A stretch of DNA of 64,000 nt, taken from assembly GCF_900116605.1 (NCBI RefSeq), contig NZ_FPBC01000011.1, positions 90,919 to 154,918 of the forward strand, in the 5' to 3' direction. Shown here piece after piece: positions 1 to 8,075 of this stretch. The notes beneath the pieces are model-generated. The model had not been told where the DNA came from. It ran no database searches and saw only the letters and a list, made by a program, of their open reading frames with translations. Numbering within the stretch: the stretch's first letter is position 1; each line of letters starts with the position of its first letter. Origin of the DNA: Pseudomonas marincola. Its GTDB lineage: Bacteria > Pseudomonadota > Gammaproteobacteria > Pseudomonadales > Pseudomonadaceae. The translations under genes were made by a program, and so were the position numbers.

Positions 1-276
1 TGCGACCGCAAATTCCGCTTCAGCCGGGTGCAGCGCCGGTGTGGCTTTTTCTGCATCCAGACGACGGGCGATCAGCGCGGTATCGCAATAGATGTCGGCG
101 CCGACTTGCAGCACCGGGGTTTTGCGGTAGCCACCGGTCAGAGCCAACAGGTCGTCTTTAGGCATGATTGGCGGGATCATTACCGAACGCCATGAAAGCT
201 GTTTGAAGCCGAGCATCAAACGGGTTTTTTCGGCGAACGGTGAGTTCGGGTAGTGGTGCAAAATCAATTCGTGCAT
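1..276 (-). CDS. Glutathione S-transferase family protein, N-terminal part
   Basis: The visible 92 codons form a thioredoxin-fold GST N-terminal domain. It opens MHELILHHYPNSPFAEKTRL and continues with PPIMPKDDLLALTGGYRKTP and a DTALIARRLD segment, the usual glutathione-binding layout with the cis-Pro of KTPV. The gene runs off the left edge, so the helical C-terminal domain is not seen. The start has a GGAG about eight bases upstream. It follows two other minus-strand genes with a 66-base gap. The substrate cannot be told from this part. Confidence 0.8.
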   Translation of the reverse strand, partial: MHELILHHYPNSPFAEKTRLMLGFKQLSWRSVMIPPIMPKDDLLALTGGYRKTPVLQVGADIYCDTALIARRLDAEKATPALHPAEAEFAVA

Positions 277-342
277 GACCAACTCCGCAAGGCTGAATCC
301 AAACCTTGAGCTTACGCGGCACGCTGCCATCGGCCTAGTCGT

Positions 343-660
343 TTAGGCTGATGGCGCCTCATCAGTCGTGACTATGGCCAAAGCGTCCTCAACCAACGCC
401 TCCTTGGCGGCCTTGCTCAAGCGCTTGATTGCCCGCTCGCGGCGCAACGCATCGCCTTTGCTCGGGCAAAGCTCGGTATACACCAAGGCAACGGCCGGGC
501 TTGAGCAAAAGAAACGCGCGCCTTTGCCGCTCTGGTGCTTGATGAAACGCCGTTGCGGGTCATCGCTGATGCCGCAGTAGAGCGCACCATTGGCGGCGCG
601 CACCAAGTACACGAACCAGTCTTTGATGACCGCTGCGGCGGGTTGCTGGATGTCTGTCAC
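343..660 (-). CDS. GIY-YIG nuclease domain protein (YhbQ/UPF0213-like)
   Basis: A single-domain GIY-YIG protein: the motif appears as WFVYLVRAANGALYCGIS with the downstream RR and E residues (ALRRERAIKRLSK) of the small UPF0213 group. Proteins of this group are implicated in DNA repair or end processing, but the role here is unproven. I use the GTG at 660, giving 105 residues (VTDIQQPA...), because it lies just past the stop of the preceding gene. An ATG at 705 would overlap that gene by 35 bases and add 15 residues unlike the family. Confidence 0.75.
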   Translation of the reverse strand: MTDIQQPAAAVIKDWFVYLVRAANGALYCGISDDPQRRFIKHQSGKGARFFCSSPAVALVYTELCPSKGDALRRERAIKRLSKAAKEALVEDALAIVTTDEAPSA

Positions 661-670
661 TTCTGCCAAA

Positions 671-1147
671 TCACTTAGCCCTGCGCGCAGCCTGAAATTG
701 CCCAAGGCCTTTGGCCGCCTGAGCGCGGATGGCTTTCTGCACTGGCGGCAGCCAGCCGATCAGCAGACCTTTGAAACCCAGCGCCTGACGCGCCCAGCCC
801 CAGAGATTGAAATGATCGTGATGCTCAGCGATCTTGCCCTGCTTGAACACAAAGCGCGCCTCAACGTGATTGACCACGGTATTGCCGGTTTGGCTGAACA
901 GATAACGGGCGGTCCAGGTGGCGCGACCTTGCTGATCATCTGCCTGTACATCGGCGAACGTGACGCTGAACTCCTGCGCGCGCGACGTCAGCATGCGCCA
1001 CATATCGGCCGCATTTTCACCACGCAAACCGGTAAATACCGGGTCGCTGAACTGCACATCGGCGCTGTAACAGCTGGCCATCGTCTCAGCATCCAGCGCT
1101 GCAAACGCCTGATAAAAGCGCGTGATCAATTCGGCGTTGGGATGCAT
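671..1147 (-). CDS. SnoaL-like/NTF2-fold protein
   Basis: 158 residues of the nuclear-transport-factor-2 fold. It begins MHPNAELITRFYQAFAALDA, followed by SCYSADVQFSDPVF and a C-terminal FKQGKIAEHHDHFNLW, the pattern of SnoaL-like polyketide-cyclase-related proteins. These are often small hydrolases or isomerases, or have no known substrate. I prefer the ATG at 1147 because homology to the family begins there; an ATG at 1177 is also possible. It precedes the GIY-YIG gene on the same strand and probably shares its transcript. A terminator separates it from the upstream transporter operon. Confidence 0.7.
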   Translation of the reverse strand: MHPNAELITRFYQAFAALDAETMASCYSADVQFSDPVFTGLRGENAADMWRMLTSRAQEFSVTFADVQADDQQGRATWTARYLFSQTGNTVVNHVEARFVFKQGKIAEHHDHFNLWGWARQALGFKGLLIGWLPPVQKAIRAQAAKGLGQFQAARRAK

Positions 1148-1262
1148 GTCGCTGCCAGGCGCGCAAGTCGGGGTCATAGTGTGGAGCGCTCGCAAAAAGT
1201 GTCGACGCGGGTAGCGTCCGATTTGGCACGAGTTTACGCGAAGCCCGGCGATTTGCGGCCAC

Positions 1263-1288
1263 AAAAAAGGGAGTCTTGCGACTCCCTT
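1263..1288 (-). terminator. Rho-independent terminator of the aap operon
   Basis: Read on the minus strand, a nine-base-pair stem (1267-1275 with 1280-1288, four-base loop) is followed by a run of six T at 1268-1263. It lies 22 bases after the aapP stop. Confidence 0.9.
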
Positions 1289-1309
1289 ATAGTTACAACT
1301 GCCAGTGGA

Positions 1310-2074
1310 TCAATGCAGGATCTGGCTGAGGAACAGTTGCGTGCGCTCGTTTTTCGGATTGGTGAAGAAGGTGTCCGGCTCGGCTTCTTCGACAATCTCG
1401 CCACGGTCCATGAAGATCACCCGGTTGGCAACGGTGCGCGCAAAACCCATCTCGTGCGTTACGCAGAGCATGGTCATGCCGTCTTCTGCCAGGCCGATCA
1501 TGGTGTCGAGTACTTCCTTGACCATTTCCGGATCGAGTGCCGAAGTCGGCTCATCGAACAGCATGATTTTAGGCTTCATGCACAGCGCACGGGCAATCGC
1601 CACACGCTGCTGCTGACCACCGGAAAGCTGGCCCGGAAACTTGTCGGCCTGCTCCGGAATCCGCACGCGCTCCAGATAATGCATGGCCACTTCCTGCGCT
1701 TCACGCTTGGGCATCTTGCGCACCCACATCGGCGCCAGCATGCAGTTCTGCAGCACGGTGAGATGCGGGAACAGGTTGAAGTGCTGGAACACCATGCCGA
1801 CTTCGCGGCGTACTGCTTCGATCTGCTTGAGGTCGTGAGTCAGTTCAGTGCCGTCCACCACGATGCGGCCCTGCTGGTGTTCTTCCAGTCGGTTGATGCA
1901 ACGAATAGTCGTCGATTTACCTGAGCCGGAAGGGCCGCACAAAACGATACGCTCACCGGCCTTGACGTCCAGATTGATGTCTTTGAGCACGTGGAACTGG
2001 CCGTACCATTTGTGTACGCCCTGCATCAGGATCATGCCTTCTGCAGCCTCAGGCTTTTTAATTGCTTCACTCAT
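1310..2074 (-). CDS. aapP: General L-amino-acid ABC transporter, ATP-binding subunit AapP
   Basis: 254-residue ATPase that drives uptake of polar amino acids through the AapQM permease. Walker A is GPSGSGKST (about residues 49-57), the signature is LSGGQQQRVAIARAL, Walker B is IMLFDEPTSALDPE and the switch histidine is in VTHEMGF. Length and sequence are typical of the AapP/GlnQ family of polar amino-acid importers. It is the last gene of aapJ-aapQ-aapM-aapP, ten bases behind aapM, and ends at a strong terminator. Operons of this kind are often controlled by nitrogen or carbon status, but I see no clear operator here. Confidence 0.93.
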   Translation of the reverse strand: MSEAIKKPEAAEGMILMQGVHKWYGQFHVLKDINLDVKAGERIVLCGPSGSGKSTTIRCINRLEEHQQGRIVVDGTELTHDLKQIEAVRREVGMVFQHFNLFPHLTVLQNCMLAPMWVRKMPKREAQEVAMHYLERVRIPEQADKFPGQLSGGQQQRVAIARALCMKPKIMLFDEPTSALDPEMVKEVLDTMIGLAEDGMTMLCVTHEMGFARTVANRVIFMDRGEIVEEAEPDTFFTNPKNERTQLFLSQILH

Positions 2075-2084
2075 GGGTTAGCTC

Positions 2085-3182
2085 CTAACGCTTATGGCCA
2101 GTGTCCAGCTTGCGCTCCAGATGCATGGAGTAGCGGGACATACCAAAACAGAAAATCCAGTAGACCAATGCAGCAAACACGTAACCCTCGGTGGACATGC
2201 CTAGCCAGGCGGGGTCGGTGGTTGCTTGCTTGATGCTGTTAAGCAGATCGAACAGGCCGATGATGATCACCAGACTGGTGTCTTTGAACAGCGCGATGAA
2301 GGTGTTGACGATGCCCGGAATCACCATTTTCAGCGCTTGCGGCAGAATCACCAGGCCCATTGAGCGCCAGTAGCCAAGGCCCATTGCAGCAGCGGCTTCG
2401 TACTGACCTTTGGGAATGGCTTGCAGGCCACCGCGCACCACTTCGGCGATATAGGCCGACTGGAACATGATGACGCCGATCAGCGCACGCATCAGTTTGT
2501 CGAAGCTCATGCCTTCCGGCAGGAACAGCGGCAACATGACCGATGACATGAACAACACGGTAATCAACGGAACGCCACGCCAGAACTCGATGAACGTCAC
2601 GCAGATAACCCGGATGGCGGGCATTTCCGAACGCCGTCCGAGCGCCAGCATGATGCCCAGCGGCAAGGCACCGGCAATCCCGACCGCTGCAATTACCAGC
2701 GTCAGCATCAGGCCGCCCCAACGGGTAGTCGGCACCACGCTCAGGCCCAGCGCACCACCGTGCAGCAGCCAGTAGGCCAGCAGCGGATAGATGATCAGGA
2801 AAGCGATGCCGTACAAGGCTTTGCGTGGCATTTGCGGCACGAACAATGGCGCTGCGCCGATGATTGCCGCCCAGAGCGTCAGGTCGACACGCCAGCGCAA
2901 TTCACTCGGGTAGAAGCCATACATGAACTGGCCAAAACGCTGCTGAATAAACACCCAGCAGGCGCCCTGCCCCGTGCAGTCTGCGCGGGTAGTGCCGACC
3001 CAGTCGGCATCGAAGAATGCCCAATTGAGCAGTGGCGGAACGATCAGCCAGACCAGATAAATAGCCAACAGGGTCAGCAGGGTGTTGAACACGCCCGAGA
3101 ACAGGTTGCTACGCATCCAGCCGATTACACCCACGCTCATGCGCGGTGGTGGCAGATCCGGTTTAAACGTATGGGTTTGCAT
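2085..3182 (-). CDS. aapM: General L-amino-acid ABC transporter, permease AapM
   Basis: 365-residue inner-membrane permease. It has an N-terminal membrane segment, a long periplasmic part with two Cys (RADCTGQGACW), then the HisM-type core with the EAA loop near AAAAMGLGYWRSMGLVILPQALK, which contacts the ATPase. The length is normal for AapM, which is longer than ordinary HisM-type permeases because of this insertion. It starts ten bases after aapQ and ends ten bases before aapP, so translation is probably coupled. Confidence 0.93.
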   Translation of the reverse strand: MQTHTFKPDLPPPRMSVGVIGWMRSNLFSGVFNTLLTLLAIYLVWLIVPPLLNWAFFDADWVGTTRADCTGQGACWVFIQQRFGQFMYGFYPSELRWRVDLTLWAAIIGAAPLFVPQMPRKALYGIAFLIIYPLLAYWLLHGGALGLSVVPTTRWGGLMLTLVIAAVGIAGALPLGIMLALGRRSEMPAIRVICVTFIEFWRGVPLITVLFMSSVMLPLFLPEGMSFDKLMRALIGVIMFQSAYIAEVVRGGLQAIPKGQYEAAAAMGLGYWRSMGLVILPQALKMVIPGIVNTFIALFKDTSLVIIIGLFDLLNSIKQATTDPAWLGMSTEGYVFAALVYWIFCFGMSRYSMHLERKLDTGHKR

Positions 3183-3192
3183 GGGCTGCTCC

Positions 3193-4378
3193 TTACCGCT
3201 CGATCAGCGCGATGCGCTTGTTGTACCAGTTCATCAACAACGAGATGCTCAGGCTGATCGCCAAGTACACGCTCATGGTGATGGCAATGACTTCAATCGC
3301 CTGTCCGGTCTGGTTAAGCACCGTGCCGGCAAACAGCGAAACCATATCGGGATAACCGATACCGGCTGCCAGCGAGGAGTTTTTGGCGAGGTTGAGGTAC
3401 TGACTGGTGAGTGGCGGGATGATCACCCGCAATGACTGCGGAATAACCACCAAGCGCAAGGTCTTGCCGGGCGTGAGGCCCAGCGAGCGCGCGGCTTCTG
3501 TCTGGCCATGGCTGACGGCCTGAATCCCCGAGCGCACGATTTCGGCGATGAACGCTGCGGTATAGATACTCAGCGCCAACGTCAGCGAGATCAGCTCCGG
3601 GATCATCACCCAGCCGCCACGGAAGTTGAAGCCCTTGAGCTCAGGGATTTCCCAGGTGAATGGGTTACCGGCCAGCAGAATGGTCAGCCCGGGGATCGCC
3701 ACCAACAACACCACCGAGGTGATGAATGTCGGAAACGGCTGCCCTGTCGCCTCAAAACGCTTACGCCCCCAACGCGCCATCAGGATCACGCCGATGATGG
3801 TAATCACCAACGCCGCCAAAAACGGCACGAAGCCATCCGTTGCCGAAGGTGAAGGCAGGTACAGCCCGCGATTGTTGAGGAAGAATGTTCCACCTACGTC
3901 AAGGCTCTGGCGCGGGCTTGGCATGGCCAGCATGACCGCGAAATACCAGAAGAAAATCTGCAACAGCGGGGGGAATATTACGAAACGTCTCGATGTAGAT
4001 CGTGGCGAGTTTCTGCACCAGCCAGTTGGGTGACAACCGGGCAACACCGAGAATAAAACCGAGAATGGTTGCCAGCACAATACCGATCCCGGAGACCAGT
4101 AAGGTGTTGAGCAAGCCGATGACAAATACCCTTCCGTAGGAATCTCGTTCGGTGTACTCAATCAGGTGTTGAGCAATACCAAAGCCGGCACTGTTATTGA
4201 GAAAGCCGAAACCGGAAGTAATACCGCGTTTGTCCAGGTTGGTCTGGGTATTGTCGAACAGATACCAGCCCAGCGCGACGACCGCGATAACCGCCAGAAT
4301 TTGAAATAGCCACGCGCGTACCTTGGGATCGGTCCAGACCGAGCCACGGGTACGAGAGGCATTTGCATTTGTTTGCAT
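3193..4378 (-). pseudogene. aapQ: AapQ permease gene with a one-base frameshift
   Basis: The product should be the second permease of the amino-acid importer, about 394 residues. The first part reads well from the ATG at 4378 (MQTNANASRTRGSVWTDPKV...) to IYIETFRNIPP. There the frame breaks: the next codons give AVADFLLVFR and a stop at 3899. The family continuation LLQIFFWYFAVM and the whole C-terminal half, including the EAA loop AARSLGLTPGKTLRLVVIPQ, are intact in the frame shifted by one. The break lies at a run of six G on the plus strand (3968-3973), where five would restore the frame. It may be a real null mutation, phase variation or a sequencing error. The rest of the gene shows no decay, so any loss is recent or artefactual. 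Confidence 0.85.
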
Positions 4379-4443
4379 ATGAGCCCTCAGTGAATCCTGC
4401 GCCGACTCACACCGACGCAGAATCCAGTAGATCAGAACAACGG

Positions 4444-4466
4444 TGGCACCTCAGGACGAGGTGCCA
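4444..4466 (-). other. Intercistronic hairpin between aapJ and aapQ
   Basis: Nine-base-pair perfect stem (4444-4452 with 4458-4466, five-base loop) 11 bases after the aapJ stop, with no T run. Hairpins here are common in ABC operons, where they protect the abundant binding-protein message and reduce expression of the permease genes. That role is inferred. Confidence 0.55.
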
Positions 4467-4476
4467 GCCTGGATGA

Positions 4477-5505
4477 TCAGCGCACCGGCGGTGCGTATTG
4501 GAGACCACCTTTGTTCCAAAGGGCATTGAGGCCACGTTCGATTTTCAGCTCGCTGCCTGAACCGACGTTACGCTCAAAGCTTTCACCGTAGTTACCCACT
4601 TGCTTGACGATTTTAACCGCCCAGTCTTTAGGCAACTTGAGGTCTTTACCGAACTCACCTTCAGCGCCCAGCAAGCGAGCGATGTCAGGGTTCTTGGTCG
4701 ACTTGGCCATTTCTTCGACGTTCTTCGAAGTGATGCCCAGCTCTTCAGCGTTGACCATGGCGAACAGCGACCAACGTACGATGTCAAACCACTCCTCGTC
4801 ACCTTGACGAACTACAGGGCCCAGAGGCTCCTTGGAGATGACTTCAGGCAGAACTACGTACTCTTCAGGAGCGGCCAGCTTGATGCGCTGTGCGTAGAGT
4901 TGCGATTGGTCGGAGGTCAGAACGTCGCAGCGGCCGGCTTCAACCGACTTGGCGCTTTCATCAGAAGTATCGTAAGTGATTGGGGTGTACTTCAGGCCAT
5001 TGGCACGGAAGTAGTCCGAAAGGTTCAGCTCAGTGGTTGTACCCGCCTGAATACAAACGGTTGCACCGTCGAGTTCTTTGGCGCTGGAAACACCGAGTTT
5101 CTTGTTAACCAGGAAACCCTGACCGTCGTAGTAGTTCACGCCGGCGAAGTTCAGGCCCAGACCCGAATCACGCGAGCTGGTCCAGGTGGTGTTACGCGAA
5201 AGCATGTCAACTTCGCCAGACTGCAGCGCGGTGAAGCGCTCTTTGGCGGTCAATGGGCTGTACTTAACTTTGCTGGCATCGCCAAATACAGCGGCTGCCA
5301 CAGCACGGCACACATCAACGTCCAGGCCCAGGTAGTTACCCTTGGCATCGGCGTAGGAGAAGCCAGGCAACCCGTCGCTGATACCGCACTGCACGAAGCC
5401 TTTCTTCTGTACTGCATCAAGGGTAGCGCCCGCATGCGCGAAGCTGCTTACGCCTAAAACGGCTGCAGTTGTCAGAATTGCCAGGGTGGATTTCACCATC
5501 TTCAT
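4477..5505 (-). CDS. aapJ: General L-amino-acid ABC transporter, periplasmic binding protein AapJ
   Basis: 342-residue precursor. A typical Sec signal (MKMVKSTLAILTTAAVLGVS, then SFAHA-G) is followed by an SBP_bac_3 fold: QCGISDGLPGFSYADAKGNY, GLDVDVCRAVAAAVFGD and FTALQSGEVDMLSRNTTWT. It captures polar L-amino acids in the periplasm and delivers them to AapQM. I start at the ATG at 5505 because a GGAGG lies five bases ahead of it; a start at 5580 would add residues in front of the signal peptide. It is the first gene of the operon and its strong ribosome binding site fits high expression. Confidence 0.93.
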   Translation of the reverse strand: MKMVKSTLAILTTAAVLGVSSFAHAGATLDAVQKKGFVQCGISDGLPGFSYADAKGNYLGLDVDVCRAVAAAVFGDASKVKYSPLTAKERFTALQSGEVDMLSRNTTWTSSRDSGLGLNFAGVNYYDGQGFLVNKKLGVSSAKELDGATVCIQAGTTTELNLSDYFRANGLKYTPITYDTSDESAKSVEAGRCDVLTSDQSQLYAQRIKLAAPEEYVVLPEVISKEPLGPVVRQGDEEWFDIVRWSLFAMVNAEELGITSKNVEEMAKSTKNPDIARLLGAEGEFGKDLKLPKDWAVKIVKQVGNYGESFERNVGSGSELKIERGLNALWNKGGLQYAPPVR

Positions 5506-5991
5506 TAAAACCTCCAGTTGCTTTTGTTGTGTTTGGAGTCTCGGCCCTATCACCGTACCCTTATGGGGCAGGAAAATCACGCAGGCAGCAACGTGATCAA
5601 CCGGGAGTCGGACCTCAGCCTGAGTTTAGTTGCCGATGCCCTCATCAGCCAAAACTTCAAGCTCCGTCCATTGGTCGAATGGACGAGAGACGGATAGCCT
5701 TTTGCCCAACATCAAACGATTTATCGCTTGTGCTCGGCGAACCGTTGGAAACCCCATCAATCAGCTTCCCGTCTGTTCCGATCCCAGTAGCATTACAGCC
5801 TTGGCACTACCGGGATGCGTTACCAGTCCAGATAGTTATAGCAAGGCCCGTACCAGCGCTGTGCCTGTTGCACAATACGGGTAGGTCAAGCGTAATACTT
5901 GCATGCGTGCGACATATTTTTTATAGATTTGACATGCCTCGCAAAACAATATGCACCATTAAAGCACCGCCGCACCAAATTGGAGCCACAT
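5506..5991. other. Divergent intergenic region aapJ / carboxylesterase
   Basis: 486 bases between two divergent genes, so both promoters should lie here. For the rightward gene the best candidate is TTGCAT at 5899-5904 with TATAGA at 5922-5927, spacing 17, inside an AT-rich patch. I found no convincing sigma-54 or sigma-70 core for the leftward operon and no coding sequence I would defend. Confidence 0.4.
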
Positions 5992-6651
5992 ATGCACGAC
6001 CCATTGATACTTCACCCAGCCAAAGACGCTGACGCCTGCGTTATTTGGCTGCACGGTTTGGGGGCAGACAAGTACGACTTCTTGCCCGTTGCTGAAGCAC
6101 TGCAAGGCCAACTGCTCAGCACCCGGTTTGTCTTGCCGCAAGCGCCGACTCAGGCGGTGACCGTGAATGGCGGTTGGGCAATGCCCAGTTGGTACGACAT
6201 TCTGGCAATGAGCCCTTCGCGGGCGATCAATCACGAGCAACTCGAAGCGTCTGCACAGATGCTCATCGGCCTGATTGAGGCGCAGCGTGACAGCGGAATC
6301 AATCCGGCGCGGATCTTTCTGGCGGGCTTTTCCCAGGGCGGCGCAGTGGTTCTGCACACCGCATTTTTACGCTGGGCCGGCCCCTTGGGAGGCGTGTTGG
6401 CGTTGTCCACGTACGGGCCAACATTGGCGGGCGATCTGAGCATTACGCCGGACAAGAAAAACCTCGCCACCTGCTGCCTGCATGGCGCACAGGACGACGT
6501 CGTGCTGCCCGCCATGGGCCGCGCAGCTTACGACTGGCTGACCGAGCGCGGGGTGCAAGCGACCTGGCAGGAATACCCGATGAGCCACGAAGTGATCCCG
6601 GCGGAGATAGCCGATATCGGCCGCTGGTTGAGCACCCAACTGAGTGCTTAA
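5992..6651 (+). CDS. Carboxylesterase / alpha-beta hydrolase (phospholipase/carboxylesterase family)
   Basis: 219-residue alpha/beta hydrolase of the acyl-protein-thioesterase/EstB type. It has the oxyanion-hole motif IWLHGLGADKYDF, the nucleophile elbow AGFSQGGAV, an Asp in CCLHGAQDDVVLP and a His in YPMSHEVIP. Such enzymes hydrolyse short-chain esters and are soluble. The start at 5992 has a GGAG six bases ahead and matches the family N-terminus; a start at 5899 would add residues unlike the family. Confidence 0.88.
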   Translation: MHDPLILHPAKDADACVIWLHGLGADKYDFLPVAEALQGQLLSTRFVLPQAPTQAVTVNGGWAMPSWYDILAMSPSRAINHEQLEASAQMLIGLIEAQRDSGINPARIFLAGFSQGGAVVLHTAFLRWAGPLGGVLALSTYGPTLAGDLSITPDKKNLATCCLHGAQDDVVLPAMGRAAYDWLTERGVQATWQEYPMSHEVIPAEIADIGRWLSTQLSA

Positions 6652-6973
6652 GTAACCGCTCGTCGTAAAAGTGATACCAAATAGCCACCAAAGGATTTCA
6701 ACGCACTCTTGCCACCCGGAGCGCGTTGAAAATTCCGCCACCACCGCGCTAGACGCGTTCTCCCCCGCCGCTACCGACGCTGGCGTTAATTGCTCTGTGA
6801 TGACCTGTGAAGCAGCGCACACTCGCCCAAATACCGCTCAGCGAGCCGTGTCTTTGCCGTGGTTGTCAGATCAATTCGCTCGGCTAGCATTGCTCAAAGC
6901 CAATCAAGGCAAACATCCGGCAGTCGAGGTTACAGGTCGATGCTGGCGATCTCACCCAATCGTATTTGAAACC
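6652..6973. other. Intergenic region with a 9-bp inverted repeat
   Basis: Between the esterase and the diguanylate cyclase. The arms tttcaacgc (6696-6704) and gcgttgaaa (6723-6731) are perfect inverses separated by 18 bases and would form a hairpin after the esterase, but there is no T run. Nothing else stands out. Confidence 0.4.
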
Positions 6974-7912
6974 ATGAAAACGGCGAACTGGCAGGCAAGC
7001 CTGCAAACCCTCCAGCAGTTGCAGTTGTTCAGCAGTATCGCCAGCCACAGCCTTTCGGCAGTGTTGGATGAGTTTCACGCCTACGATCTCAACAAAGGTG
7101 AAGTCTTGCTGTCGCCCGCCAAGAGCAATCCCTATCTGTACGTGGTGCTGGAGGGCAAACTCGATGTGCATATCGACTCGGTGGACAACCTGCCGGTGTG
7201 CACGCTGAATGTCGGCGACTGTGCGGGCGAGGTCAGCTTTATTGATAGCGCCTGCCCGAGCGCTTATGTGATCAGTAAAAAAACCAGCCGCGTGCTGCGC
7301 CTGCATCGAGACGCGGTGCTGGTACTTTGCCAACAATCGCCGGCGCTGATGCAGAACCTGCTCCAGCAACTCGCCAAACGCCTGCGCGATGGCAACCGCC
7401 GCCTTGTCGACAGCGAACTGCACGCCAACATCGACAGCCTCACGGGCGCCTATAACCGGCGTTGGCTTAACCGTAATTTCCAGCGCGAAATCACCCGCTG
7501 CGCCTTCGACAAAAAACCGCTTAGTCTGCTGATGCTGGATGTCGACTATTTCAAGGAATACAACGATCAGCACGGTCATCTGGCCGGCGACTATGCCCTG
7601 TGTTTGCTCTCACATACGTTGCGCAACCAATTACGCACGCGTGATTGCCTGGTGCGTTATGGCGGCGAAGAATTTGTGATCCTGCTTCCAGAGCTGGAAC
7701 TGCAGGATGCCAGCGTGATTGGTGAGCGCTTGCGCGAAAGCCTTGAACGAATTCCGGCCTTTTACTCGCCGGTTGGCATGCTGCCAGGCATTACAGTATC
7801 AATCGGGATGACGTTAGGCGCTGCGGACGACACAGTGCAAAGCATGCTGGCGCGGGCAGACAGTGCGCTCTACCGCGCCAAACAAGCGGGTCGTAATTGC
7901 ATCAGTGCCTGA
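6974..7912 (+). CDS. Diguanylate cyclase with N-terminal cyclic-nucleotide-binding-like domain
   Basis: 312 residues from the ATG at 6974 (MKTANWQASLQTLQQLQLF). The first 130 or so form a Crp-type cNMP-binding beta-barrel (FSSIASHSLSAVLDEF, GDCAGEVSFIDS). After a helical linker comes a GGDEF domain with the active motif RYGGEEFVILLPE and the DVDYFKEYNDQHGHLAGD metal-binding stretch, so it should make cyclic di-GMP from GTP. I see no RxxD inhibitory site ahead of GGEEF. There are no membrane segments. An upstream ATG at 6671 would add about 100 residues of low-quality sequence and is rejected. The ligand of the barrel is unknown. Confidence 0.85.
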   Translation: MKTANWQASLQTLQQLQLFSSIASHSLSAVLDEFHAYDLNKGEVLLSPAKSNPYLYVVLEGKLDVHIDSVDNLPVCTLNVGDCAGEVSFIDSACPSAYVISKKTSRVLRLHRDAVLVLCQQSPALMQNLLQQLAKRLRDGNRRLVDSELHANIDSLTGAYNRRWLNRNFQREITRCAFDKKPLSLLMLDVDYFKEYNDQHGHLAGDYALCLLSHTLRNQLRTRDCLVRYGGEEFVILLPELELQDASVIGERLRESLERIPAFYSPVGMLPGITVSIGMTLGAADDTVQSMLARADSALYRAKQAGRNCISA

Positions 7913-8075
7913 AACCGCAGCCTCAGCAGGCCATGAAAAGCGCCGTTTTATCGCCCGGCAGCACCCGTTGAGCCAGCACATAACACCCGAAAAGCAAACT
8001 TGCAAGCTGGAACACTTCGCCGCGCAAGCTTCTTGCTTTACACTGGTGCGGTTCATTACTTAACCAATTGACGAG

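Noticed and set aside
590..1924. 444-codon open frame on the plus strand
   Set aside because: It is antisense to the NTF2-like protein and AapP, both clear on the other strand; its translation is low-complexity Arg/His-rich with no family pattern.
3193..4378. Programmed ribosomal frameshifting in aapQ
   Set aside because: No slippery heptamer with a downstream stimulatory structure is apparent, and AapQ is not known to need a shift; an indel in a homopolymer is simpler.
4444..4466. Terminator ending transcription after aapJ
   Set aside because: No T run follows the stem and the permease genes continue on the same strand; an intercistronic stabiliser is more likely.
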